A stretch of DNA of 64,000 nt from positions 111,596,267-111,660,266 of the forward strand of contig OY282605.1 of NCBI GenBank assembly GCA_958298945.1, given 5' to 3'. This DNA comes from Atherix ibis (Eukaryota > Arthropoda > Insecta > Diptera > Athericidae). This document shows, piece after piece, positions 1 to 12,900 of this stretch; the first letter of the stretch is position 1, and each line of letters starts with the position of its first letter. The notes below the pieces were generated by a model. It was not told where the DNA came from, did not search any database, and saw only the letters and a list, made by a program, of their open reading frames with translations. Both the position numbers and the translations under genes were made by a program.

Positions 1-2227
1 CGCATTGCTATGAAAAGTGCAAATAACACAACCATCGATATAAATTTATTATAAAAAGCAAGTCGTAAAAACATTTAGAATAATTTTGATCGAATGCATT
101 TAAGGAAAAATAAATTCTGTTATACGTTACTATGGCATAATAAATAATAGCTCCAATATTCAGCTATTGTATAATACAAGTACACACTCGTAGTATACAG
201 GCATACTAAGTTGTGCAATGAGAATTGGTAATTTTTTGTGTTCCACAACGCAACGATAGCGTCAAGAATAAATTGACAATTGTTTTATTTTGTAATACGC
301 TGCTTAACATTGATTTTAGGAATTTGAAGGTTTTTTACTATTCGCAACTCTTTCACCATATAATTCCATCAAAACAAATTAATTTCAGTTAACGTGTGAT
401 ATTGTTACAATCCATGAAATATCTGTTTTGTATTTTAAATTAAAAATTGAAAATATTTGAGTAGTCATAATATTGCGAAGAATCGATTTAAAAACACAGT
501 AGAAAATTATATTGTGTCCTTAGTAGTAGAATATTCGTTTTTTACTATTATAAATGAATTTTTGCTTACAAAATTATAGATGTTATGTTTAGTTTCAAAA
601 AGTAGAATGCGTTTCTTTAATTCTCTTTTACAAACTTGGACCAATGGAATTGGATTTTTGGATCCAAGATCCACTCCAAAATTGTAGATGTCATAATAAT
701 AATTATACTCGTAATAAATTGTATTTTTTTCGTTACTTATAATAGAAATTATTTTTGATAGTGGCCTCGAGATTTATTAGAGAAACGACGATGGCTTATA
801 ATGAAGCAATGAAGGGGGAGTATTTACTCCCCCTTCATTGCTTCATTATATTATACTTTACTTTAATTTATACAATTAATTCGTAAGTATACGATTTTTT
901 AACTGGGCTAATTAATTACAATCAAATTTACTGTTTTTTCAAACAAATACAAATATATGGTAGGATGCCTTTTATTTTATGGCTCATGGAATTAATTATA
1001 AAGCTGTGTTATTTTTTTCAACATATACAGTACTCATCCAGATATTACTACAGTCAAATTTATCAAAAATTACTATTTAATATCTTCAAGATTTTCTTAA
1101 TAATAAGAATATTATAGTATATTTATTTAAAAATTAAAACCAATTTCTGCTATGATATATACTCGTATAAAAGAAAACATACTCAATAAAAATTTCCCAA
1201 AATTACAATATAATTATGAAAATGTGAATGAATCACACTCTATAATATATAAAATGATTATAAAAGAATGAATTTTTAGTTATAAATACATCAATTTTTT
1301 CAATAGAAATTTTATTTAGTTCGGGTATTAAAATTATTCATTTTTATTTAGGAAAAATGAACAATCATTTTTAATACAGAGAAATTAGCATTAAAAATTA
1401 TTTCGCTTGTAAATTTTACATCTTTTTTAATTGAGAGAGAAAAAAAGATTCAGTTTCATGATGACGCATATCATATTTGGTAGTAGTAGTAAATTGACCA
1501 TAAATTATTAAATTAGGATGAAGATCATTTTAATGATAGAGAAATAGCACATAATAGTGAAACGGAGAATAATTAATATTATTTGTTTGTTTATTTTTAA
1601 TTATTATCAGTTTATAAGAAAATATCAAATTAGTTTATAACAAAAGCTATTTTTTATCAAATAATTTATGATCCATTATACTTGAGCAAAAACGACTGAT
1701 AAGAAAGTTAATAAAAAATATCTATTAAGGTAACATGGATTAAATTAAATCTATTTTTGCTTATTGTGGTTTTTTTTTAATAATAAAATGTGTCAATTGA
1801 AAAAAAAGTTCTATATATAAAAAATGGCCCAAATATTCTAGAAAAAACAATTATAATTTTGAAATTTTAATTCATAAAGAGAAAATGCTGAAAAGTCAGC
1901 ATAAAAATAATTACTAAAAAAAATCTATAGAATTGATAGTCTAATTTTAAAATTGAACCAACAAAATTCGAAAAGAACAAAAACAAAACAGAATAGAAAA
2001 GAGGTAAAGTTGTGTACTGCACTCCAATATTTTATAGCTGCAGCCTTACTGGACAACGCCTGCAGTGCTGCACTTTTCTCCAGCAGAATGAATAATAAAA
2101 TAATATAAACACAATATTGAAGTAATTGGAAGATTAACCAAAAGCAATGTACAATTAATAAACATTTTTATTAATAAATATTAATTAATTATAAAAAAAA
2201 TAACCGGATGCTTTCTTTTGTAACATG
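1..2227. other. AT-rich non-coding stretch
   Basis: No open reading frame with recognisable similarity and no RNA gene was seen. The stretch is very AT-rich. The one clear structure is the perfect hairpin at 797-850, listed separately. It could be intergenic DNA or an intron of a gene that starts outside the window. Confidence 0.6.
797..850. repeat. Perfect 26-bp inverted repeat (hairpin), 2-nt loop
   Basis: The left arm 797-822 is exactly complementary to the right arm 825-850, with only TT between them. The stem includes a G5/C5 block, which is unusual in this AT-rich background. No ORF overlaps it. It could be the core of a foldback or MITE insertion, or a recent inverted duplication. Confidence 0.85.
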
Positions 2228-3158
2228 AAGGGTTTTACAATAGTGCGGCTATATTTTCAAATAAACCGTATGGCCATATTTGAAATGCCAAAATCTTTTG
2301 TTACTGTCAGTTGTATTTAGTAAGATTTTCAATTTATTCATGGAAAGAAAGATACACGCGTCAACATGAAATTTTTTATCAAAATAATCGTTTTTTTATT
2401 GCAATTTAATTGTGGAATCTTTTTTTCATGTGAGGCGTATTTTTATCTCTCTGGATCGGTGAATGAAGAAAATTGTCTTTATTGGGCTGAAGCTAATCCA
2501 AACATAATTTACGATGAACATTTACATTCCCAAAAAGTTACCATTTCGTGGAATAATCGGTCCTTATTTTTTTCAAAATGGCGAAGGAATAGCCGTTACT
2601 GTCAGTGATACAGATCTATGATAACGAACTTTTTTTTCACCTGAATTGGAAGATATTGATTTAACGAATATTTGATTTCAACAAGACGGCGGTCCGTGTC
2701 ACACAGGCTATGCCACAATCGATTTATTGCGTAAAAATTGGGCGAGTCGATAATTTCAAGGAATCCTAATGCGTAATGATCCCAAGAAGTGCCGATAATA
2801 CCTACGGATTTCTTATTATGGGTTTATTTGGAGTCATTGGTATATGTTAATAAAATAACAACAATTGATCCATTAACATTTTATGTTCAACATCAAATAC
2901 GTGAAATAAGGCAGGATTTATTTGGAACTATCGTTTTCGGTGGTAGAAAAAAACAACAAATACGTGAAATAAGGCCGGATGAAGGTGGTCGAAAATTGGA
3001 ACTATCGTATTCGGTTCTGTAAACGGAACAGAGGCAGGCATTTGAATGATGTTATTTTTAGAACATAATTACTTCAAAATAAAATAATACATTTTGCTCT
3101 GGTACATTTATTTTTTGATTTATTTTTAAAAAAAACATCACTCTTATTAAAAAACTTT
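2228..3158 (+). mobile_element. Decayed DD41D-like IS630/Tc1/mariner element
   Basis: The translation carries scraps of the same transposase seen more intact at 16151-17037: a degraded catalytic block around 2429-2480, a VTVS-like stretch near 2590-2610, QDG-like residues near 2683 and the C-terminal RGGHL-like end near 3035-3060. The frame is broken by stops and shifts. The left end near 2229 (AGGGTTTTACAATAG) and the right end near 3136-3158 (CATCACTCTTATTAAAAAAC) resemble the terminal repeats of the 16 kb copy. The upstream leader around 2340-2400 also aligns with that copy. An internal duplication is present at about 2894-3015. The element is dead. Confidence 0.7.
2894..3015. repeat. Internal direct duplication inside the transposon relic
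   Basis: CAAATACGTGAAATAAGG occurs at about 2894 and again at about 2956. The block GGAACTATCG follows each copy, at about 2924 and 2998. The duplication sits in the C-terminal part of the decayed transposase and helps to break its frame. Confidence 0.7.
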
Positions 3159-3279
3159 GTATAATCTACTCGATAATATGTTTTCATTGATTCTACATTT
3201 TTTTTGCAAAATTTTGTCATACATTTATAAGAGGCTTTGCAATAAGTACTTTCAATATTCGACAGCCTATTACTTTAGC

Positions 3280-3785
3280 GTTTCAAATGACAGCGCTCTC
3301 ATCCTTATTGAACAATGCATCGAGATAGTGAAAATTTATTCTATCCCAGATTTGATGAAAAGATCATCTGCATTGAAAAAGTGCATTTTGTTGGACAGAA
3401 AAGCAACCATAACATTAGCAGGAGATTCCTTTGCATCCAGAAAAACTTACTGTTTGGTGTGTATTTTAATCGGATACTGCTTTCGAAATGAGGATAGCGC
3501 GAAAGTAACTGTCGGTGGTGAGTGGTATCTACAATAGTAATGATAATAGATTTTTGGTCTCATTTGGACGATACTACACACCAGTTGAAACAGGGCACTT
3601 ATTGCAGACAAAGTTTCTACTCGCGTTATTTTGTGACATGCTGATGTCAGCTTAGACGTTTTTCTATGGGGCTACATTTAATCATTGCTCTATAATAATA
3701 AACCGACAACACTTTCCGAGCTGCAGCACAAAATCGTTCAAAGCACCGTTTGCAGGCAGTTATTTGAGCGATATTAATTTTAAAT
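3280..3785 (+). mobile_element. Internally deleted mariner-like relic
   Basis: A transposase N-terminus (LIEQCIEIVKIY, near 3304-3340) lies close to mid-protein sequence (FRNEDSAKVTV-GEWY near 3483-3530) and then to C-terminal scraps in other frames (FWSHLDD near 3550; NKPTTLSELQ near 3700). In intact family members these pieces are far apart, so the central region is deleted. Stops and shifts make it non-coding. Boundaries are approximate. Confidence 0.55.
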
Positions 3786-6700
3786 AATATCTATATTCTG
3801 CAATTAAGATATCCTTCATAATTTACGTACAACCTTTTTTATACAATTTAAAAAATTGAGAGCATCTAATTAAAAACTCATCCAAACTCGTGTACATGCA
3901 AATTGAGAAAAAAAATTCATTTTTATTATGGCACTTTTTTCGTTATCTTTCTATAGTCTTTTGTCTAATTATAATATAGAATAGAATTGAGGACACAAAA
4001 TGACGAATAGTCCTTTTGACCTAAAAAATAAATAAAAAGTAGGTCTCTAGGCGGAGTTTTCTTTGGCAACTGAACGGACAATCATCACATTTCTTTTCTT
4101 TGCAAATCATATTACGCTTGAGTGCGGATTCATGAAAATGGAGATGCTTTATTACAGCTGTGCCTGCTGGTAATACCTCTACTGTTGATGCGACAGTACG
4201 AGCCATACTTATTTGCATATAAACATTTACATGCAGACATTCTCTAAGAAAAAAACATTTCTAACGTTCATTATGCTTCACACAGCATCATGTAAAAATA
4301 TATTTTTTTAAAACCATAATTTCGCAATCTGAGAATTTATTTTTAATTTCCATCAAATAACATTTATTTAAATACTAATTATAGGATGTAGTCGTATAAC
4401 CGTAAATATTTCTTTTCCGTTTTAGTGACGCACTAATTCTTTTCGTCTAAAATTTTTTATTCTATTTCACTTAAAATACGTATATACATGTTTACATTAT
4501 TACAAATATGTTATATCCTTATGGATTAATTTGTTTTCCTGTTTTTCTATCTCTTTAACATAGAACGCACTTAAATTAATTTTTCACCTGCGCCAATTTC
4601 GTTGTTTTTGTTATTGCCGTTGTTGTTGTTGTTGTTTTATTGTTATTATCCTTTTTTTGTATTCTCAAAACCAAATATTTAAAAAAAAAAACCATAGAGA
4701 AACAATAACTTTTTAATTAATAATTTAGAAACAGAAGCCGAAAATTTGAATTAAATAAAATAAAAGATTTTTTTTAAAAAATAAATAAATAAATTTTTTA
4801 AATATATTCTATGATAGTTGACGATGTATGTAGTACATGCTGTGTGCACACAAAGTATGTATGAAAATGTTTTCTGTATACTAGAAGCTAAAAGCACGAA
4901 TGGCGAATGGCCACCACAATTTTTGTTATAGCTTTGAATCACTTTGAATAAAATAATTTTCCATGTTATGACAAATTCATATTCTCTATAAAAAGCACAG
5001 TAAAAACGGTTGGCTTACCGTAATTATTTTAACGACGAATCACCTTAAAAGTGAGGTCACCGCCCTCTCCGCAATCAGCCAATTCTTTTGTTTTCCCGTC
5101 GATAGATTTTGCGACAAATCTTTTAGATAACTTGTAAATTTGATATTTCTATATTAAAATGGTAGCGTTATTAACCAAATTATTTTTGGTATTCGATGTC
5201 GGACACTTAACATATAGTATTCAATCATATTTATAAAATGTTCATTCAATTTTCACTTAAATATGCAAAAAAATTTCGCAACATTAATAAACCTCGTTTC
5301 AACAAAAAATCCGACACAGTTTGTTTTCACAACGCACACACATATATATTTGACACATCTACAAAAACAGCCATCTGGCAGACCATGTCCGCACTACATT
5401 TATCTGAGTAAGATACAAAATCTATGATTACATTGTTGCCAAAAACGATAGATAAATTAATATTTATCTTCTAAATGGAAGCACAACATAAACATTTGTA
5501 AGGTTAAATCATATTGAGTATAGCAAAAAAAAAACAAACATATTTTTAATTTGTATTCAAACACTTTAAATTAAAAATGAACATTTTTGAAATAAGTAAA
5601 AAAATATAAAACAAAATTAAATACTCGAAAAAAATTATAAAGAATAATTAATAATAAAGGAGTTTTATTTTCTTATTTTATGTATATGAAAAACACAAAG
5701 CCGTATCCATATTTTCATTACAAATTAATTATTAAAATTAATAATACATATAAATTAAATAAATATATATTTTAATAATATAAATAAACACACCAAATTT
5801 CATAAAGTATTTTGATTGTGATTAATATAAACAGAAATATATTTAATTTTATACTGCAAGAGGAAAATTTTAATATTATTCTCTTATATAATATTGAGCA
5901 TTTACTTATCGATATAATAAAAAAACTACCAACTTATATTAAGTAGATTTATTTATGTATTATATTATTTTTTCTAAAGACATTGGTAGGATACTTTTAT
6001 CTTAATATTTGCAAAAATTGAGTATACATTTTTTTGTGTTTATTTTTTTTTATAATGAAAATATTTGTATTAATATCACGCAACTAAATTTTCCAATAAA
6101 TGCATCAATTATTTTGCAGGTAAAAATTATCAAGGATTAAAAATCTGCAAAAAAAATACATCGATAACAATTTTTTATTTATCAAAGATTTCCGCCCTAC
6201 AAATGTTATATGATATGAAAGTGAAGTTGGCAACGGTTAAAAGCATAGAGTAAGTTGGCTATTTAAATTTGATGACACATTCTGATTTTTTTGTCGTGTT
6301 AAAATTTAGAACGGATTGTATTGTCAATTGCTTGCCGCGCTGCAATATATCTTTTATAAATTTTTAATATAAATATAAAATTAAAAAGAATTGTTGGTGT
6401 TTAACTCAACAGTTTTTTATATGTTAACAAATAATTCAATAGGTATGTGATATAAATCATAAATAAATTTATATGAATATGAATCAACAAAAAGTACTAC
6501 GGTTGTGATTAGAGTTGTGTATTATGTGAAAATAAAAATAAAAAGAAAAAAAACGGCAATACAGTAGTTTGAATATGTAAATTGAAACGAATTAAACCGT
6601 ATAAATGAAATTTTTTTTGCGTTGTGTCTTGTATTTACCTCTAGAGTAAATGAAATTCGTTAATGTTAGGATAGTAAAACTCACACTATTTGTTGATTTA

Positions 6701-6964
6701 CAATAATGGCAATTTAGTTTTAAATGCGATCGTATAAAAAAATGCAAACTGTGCGATTAATTTCAGATACCATACGAGGGTAATATATCTACAATATTGG
6801 AAATAAGACGCATAATAATACAGATGTCAATCTAAAATAATAAATCACTTCTTAATTTGCCTACAATTTTTTTGTTGGAATTTATTATTATTATTGAAAA
6901 GCGAACAAATGGATTTTGACGTCTAGAATCAAACATTTTCCAGAATTTTATTGTTCAAAACGTT
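3786..6964. other. AT-rich region upstream of DHX35, no gene recognised
   Basis: No recognisable gene. It holds a (GTT)n simple repeat at about 4619-4636 and long A/T tracts. An open frame on the minus strand at 4021-4218 (65 codons) has somewhat higher GC and looks protein-like, but matches no family I know. The DHX35 promoter should lie just before 6965. No diagnostic core element was identified. Confidence 0.5.
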
Positions 6965-9900
6965 ATGACCGCAACAATAAAATCAAAGTTCTTAAAACCG
7001 GGTAAGTACAAAACGTTAATTATATTTATAATTCCGGAATGTATCATATACTATCAACGAATTTGTGTTTGGAGTTTTCAAATGTTCTAATTTAATGCCA
7101 AATAAAAAAAATTGCAGTTTTATATATATTTATTACTGTCCATAAAATACAAATTTTAATAATTAATTTAGCTATAGTAAATGTATTTATTTTCGTCGAG
7201 GTCTAATCGAAAATTATAAATTTGACAAAAAAATTGTTCGTTGTCTCTTCCTTGTTTGTATAGTTAAATTAAACTGAATTATATATATATGTGTATACAT
7301 TGGTAAATTTCAATATTTTCCCATTTTCGTAAATACAGCCAAAAGTAATCTATTTGAATGTGTAGAAAATATTTGGCTACATAAATAGTCAGAAATTTCA
7401 GCCCAAGGTTAAAGTGACGCCTTCAAAACCAAAGCTAAATTTATAGCTGTAAAACCAAATGACGTCGATGACATCATTCCGATAATGGTCAGAGCTCACT
7501 ATGATTGTATCGGCGCCTTAACACCAGCTCCAACCACAAAACTCTACAACATAGTCCCAACCCTCGAACGATTTCGTCAAAATTTCAAGCAACTTATTCA
7601 ACTACTAACATAGACTAGACAAACTGCTAAGCTTATTGACTAGCTCAGTTAGATTGATGGCTGCTTGGATAAGTCAGCTGAAACAACTAGTTTTAAAGAA
7701 AAAAGCTACAACGAGGGAAAAGCTCAAAACCAAATAAAAATAAACAAAAATAATAGAACAAAACCCTAGCTTCCATAAATTTATTTTTTCGTTTGGCCCA
7801 CTATCGAAATAGTGAAAACGCAAAATATTTGCGTGTTAATAACAACGAAAAATCCAACAACCAAAAGACAGACTAGAACAGAGCAAACCGACCAACCGAT
7901 TCGCTAACTCCATATAAAGGCTCCATATACGAGTATGTATGTGTACACATAACATATAGTTCCATTCCAATGAGAATCAAATAATTTTGTAGAGAACATT
8001 TCCTTAATTAATTTCCTCTTTTCATTATTAGTTTTTTTCCTATTTGTTTGGTAACAGAAGAGGAATGTGACCTTTCTTTTTTCCGATCAATTTAATTTTA
8101 CTTAATTTTCCGATGTTTTAATATTTTTTGTTGTTGCGGAGGTTTGTGACCATAAAACTTCTAATCTTGGCAAGCAAACATACACCCATATGCACGCATT
8201 CGTATGTACATAGGTTGTTACATTCTACTTACATGACAGATATTAGGCTTCAAAATATGATATACGCCATACATATTGGCTTCATGCTCGTATCTACTCG
8301 TATATTTCGGCCCATTCCATTATCTTTAATAAATTTTCGCATTATTTTATTAACAAATCAAATCTAATAAATTATTATTTTCCAGCCAAGTTTATTGCTA
8401 ATTAAAAATACATTTTGATCACATAGTTGATGTCATTGCAGTAAATTGAAAATTTTTGCAATGTAATAAATAAACAATCAAAAAAATTACGAACAAAATA
8501 TTAGAATGGAATATTAATGGTTCCGTTAAATTTACAAAAGAAATAAAAATAAAATATTCCAATTAAAGTTTTTTTTATTAAAAATCTATAAGTTAGAGGG
8601 TCCTAGCTCCGAAACGTACAAAATAAATATTTAGATTTAATAAAGCTGTTTGTTTTTTGTTTATATGTAAGGTATTTGAGATAAGAGATTGACCATGAAA
8701 CTACTTGAGAACTTTATGTTCTATGTGAATTGGCATTGCCAGTTTCCTTCATGATAGTAAGTGGGCGGGAAAAGTCAGAGATTCTTGAATATTTGAGAGG
8801 GCCTGTAAAATGAATTATTGGGTCTAGAAGCTCTGGAACGGAAGGAGTTTTATTCAAAAATAAATTCTGGGTTAAAGGGATGAGTTGGACGCCATAGGAA
8901 ATGCTTGAAGGATACGATTTGGTTACCGAACAGAAAATCATGGATAAGTGCGATATGTCTGGGAAGTTGTCTTGCTTCCAATTTCGACATGGTTGTTGAA
9001 TAGACTGGTTGTGTAGACCGAAAATTTTCCACCGTTGACTTAGTCTATATGTTTCTTCATGGCTCATGATGTTAGGTGCACAATACATTAAGAGCTTCAT
9101 TGGCCAATCTTTCAATCCACTTATTACGCAGCATGCCACATAACCGGTAATCCAATATAACACGACGTTTCACTTGGTTAACAAATTGCGACGAATTTCA
9201 TTGAGCAGCGGATCATTTGAAGATCAATAAATAGCTTCGAGGAGGGCTGAGAGTTCGAGAGTGTCATTCTCAACTGCCTCCAAATTGCCCATAGTTCGCC
9301 AGAACAAACGAGTTTTTAGATGGAAGTATTCTTTTGCGCAGTTCACAGTGTGAATTGCTAACAATCTGGATTACAGCAAACGATATTATATGATCAACAG
9401 GTCAACATTACATCTGAATTACCGAGTCCATCTTACAGTCAGTAAAAGTTTCCTTAATTCAGATGTAATGTTGAAGCATCAGTCAATATTACATCTGAAT
9501 AACCGAGTCCATCTTACAGTTCAAGGAAAAGTTTCCTTAAGGTAGATGGATCGGTATTTGCTTTACTGTGCCGGCTGAGTTGACCCTGTCCACTCCACTC
9601 CTAAGTACGGTTTTAAATACAGCTGTAGGAGAGAGGTTAGAAAATGAAGACAATGAGTGGATGAATATTTTTCCATTTGAGGGATCATTAGGGAATAGGA
9701 GGATGAAGTTATTTTTGGGCAGGTAATAAAAATGAGTCAACTAACTTTTACCCTGCTATTGTCATTCTCACATGTAAAGTGAGGGGAAAGAGCAATGTTC
9801 CATTCAATAGGACGTTAGCTGTCCTGATTGCATCACTTTATATATATAATCTTCCATTTACTACCAACTAGAAACTCTACCATGATTTGGTTAATAGTGT

Positions 9901-12900
9901 CATTAATCTGTAGATTCCATTTTCCATCTCGTGTAATGGTTTGTTGTTTAATAAACCTTTTGAAGTCGTGGGGGCAGGAATGGTTTGTTGTTTAATAAAC
10001 CTTTTGAAGTCGAATACATCTCTATAAGGCGTAGAAATCTAGTTCCACTATAGACATTAAGCAGATTATTAAATAAAAACTTATAAATGAATAGTAATAA
10101 TAATAATAATAATTTATTCATTTAGTTCAGAAACTACAATATTTATGCAATAAAATAAATTTTATAAGTCAGATATTAGAATAATTCGATAAACAATAAA
10201 ATTAATAAAGTACAAAAATTTATCTTTAACATAATTTGCAATTTTTTTTAAGTGCTTCACATTTCAATTTCTTAGGTACTTCATTTAATATTTTAAGTCC
10301 ATTGTGTATTAACATATTCTTAGTTTTTTCCAGTCCTTACACGTATATATTCTAATTTAAAATCATGGCCATTTCACAATGAATAGTTTTGAGTAATATT
10401 TACATAATTCAATTTATTAGATAAGTATTCCGGTAATAAATGATTTTTAATTTTTTTTAATACTTATACAAAAACATTCATTAATGTCCTCTATTTAATA
10501 CTTATCCATGTTAGAGAATTAAGCAATAATAATCTGGATGTTTAAAAAATTATTTTAAAATTTTAATAAATAAAATTATTTGCATTGTTCATCATTTCTC
10601 TATTGCATGTAAAAATAATTGATGAGCAATACTTAAAATTTGGTTTAATTGTCGCATTGTATGTATTAATTAACAAATATTTTTTAATTTAAATAATTAA
10701 TATAAAAAATATTTGTTATTTAATACAGGTAATAGCAAAAATGCATGAATTCTTATTATATCAGTATTAAATTTTGCTTAGTAACATTTATTTTTACACT
10801 TGGTAACCAAAAAACAAAATTGCAAAATATTGAATTAATAAATTGTTTAAAAAAATAAAAATAAAAAGTATTTGTAAGCATTCGATTTGTAGTTATTAGT
10901 AGTTGTAGTGAAAAAAAATCAAAATTGCTTTTTTAGATAATATCAGTAATATCGAAAAATAGTTGTAAGACTTAAAAAATAATAGAAAATAACAAAATAA
11001 ATAATTGTTCAAAGTAAAAAGTCAATAATAATTAATAACTATTCAGGAAATATAGATAACCTGGGCAGAAGGGAAAGCGTTCGATTTTTTTAGCGGCATG
11101 CTCAGAAGCACTATTAGAAACGTTGATACACACTATAATCTAAATAACCGAAAGTTAGCCGAGTAATTACTCTTTTTAATAAAAGGGAAAATAGGCAGTT
11201 TATCTTTTTTTATGGCCTAATGACCCTACACAGCCACTCAGAATCATTTGTATAATTAGAATAATCAAAATTCAAATCGAAAAGTAATTATTCGATCAGC
11301 CATGCGAGTTCAATTCATTCTAAAATCGAACTGACAAACTATTTCTTTTTTACTTTTACGATTATTGGGGATTTACATCTACAATATATACACGTGCACA
11401 TATTTTCTTCTCATTTCTATAGTTTCAACTAAAATGATTCCGTCTTTTTTCTATTATCTAATAATTAATGGTAATTATCTTATAATTAACAAGTGTTATC
11501 TATAATTATTTTAGCATTTGTGTGTAAAATATTTCATTTAACACTGATTTTTTTATTATATTCGATTTAACTAATTAGTCTTATGTTTATTAGTGATCGA
11601 TTTTTTTCATTTACTACAACATTTACTTAGTTCAATGTGCTTTTAAGAAAGTCCAGAGAAAATACCATTCTGGACAGTGCTACAAAAGAGTGGGAAATAA
11701 ATTTATTTAAAAAATATTATATAAAGAATATTTTTTATAAGTACTTACAGGATTTAGAATTTTTTTCGCTCAAAGTTCCGTGTCGAATAGAATGCCTAAA
11801 AAAATTTGTCTACTGTTTTTTTATAAACAAAATATTTTTGTAAATATAATATTTTATATTTCTTTCCAGAAAAAATTTTCTAAATATTTTCCAATATAAT
11901 AACAAACACTGCCCGACAACTGTTTGGAATCATTCATATTTTTACAATTATTTTTGCTATTTCAGATTTTAGTGTTGTATTTTTTTTTTAGCGTAATTCA
12001 AGAAAATTTCCCATATTAATTATTTGTTGAGAAATAGCTGTTGGTAGTGCCACTACTGTTTAGGTGCCATTAGCAGAAATATGAATATTTTATCAAACAC
12101 AAATATAACAAGCGTAGGTATGTAAATTAAAGAAAAATGTTCAGTTCTAATACATTTATTAATAATGGGTATGGCTTCGGATTTAATTTATTAATTTGAA
12201 TAAACACAATTTGTAATTGAATCATAGTATTTTTTTTAAATATTATAATTATTATTTAAATTAGTTTTAATGCCGAATATTAATTCTTCTGTGTCCTTGT
12301 ACTGCAATTTTCCGCGTATGCATGCACCAAACATTTCCGATGATGTTTAGGTCAGGTGATTTGTACGGACAAATCCACACAGTCAATGACTTTTTCGTTG
12401 AACCATTTCTATACGTGCTTCTCGGTGAGATATTATTAAGATGAGTTTCTTCAAAGACGCTGCCGTTTCAAAGTCGGCGAAGCCTTAATAATTCGCTGGC
12501 AGAATTCGGTTTCCTCTAAAGTGGGGGGAATGCGCCTTTCTCTCTTATTATGGTTATGTTAAATTCTCCCGTTTCTTTTTTTCTGGATCTCTCAACCAGC
12601 AACGTATCGCATTAGGGATTTTCCCTTTTGAGCGACCAATTCCTCTTATTGTAAGATCTTGATTTTTAAGTACTTTAATTTTGCAAATGAAAATAGTAAC
12701 TTTTTCATTTTCTCTTCTTAAATTTTTATTTTACTTGCTACTCAAATAAAATTATGCTGAAAAATAACTAGTGGACCTATATAGATGTTGTACTGCAGGC
12801 AGCTAATTTTTATTGAATAAATTTAAAAAAGAAATCGTTGAAATTGTCTCAATTTCGCTAAAACTAGTCTTATCTACTTACTCACTAACAAAAAAAAAGT

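Noticed and set aside
4021..4218. 65-codon minus-strand frame starting MQISMARTVASTVEVLPAG
   Set aside because: Composition looks protein-like, but no family is recognised, no clear splice sites frame it, and it is short. Not called as a gene.
11637..11843. 68-codon plus-strand frame in intron 1
   Set aside because: AT-rich, low-complexity Lys/Phe/Tyr composition, no motif and no splice context.
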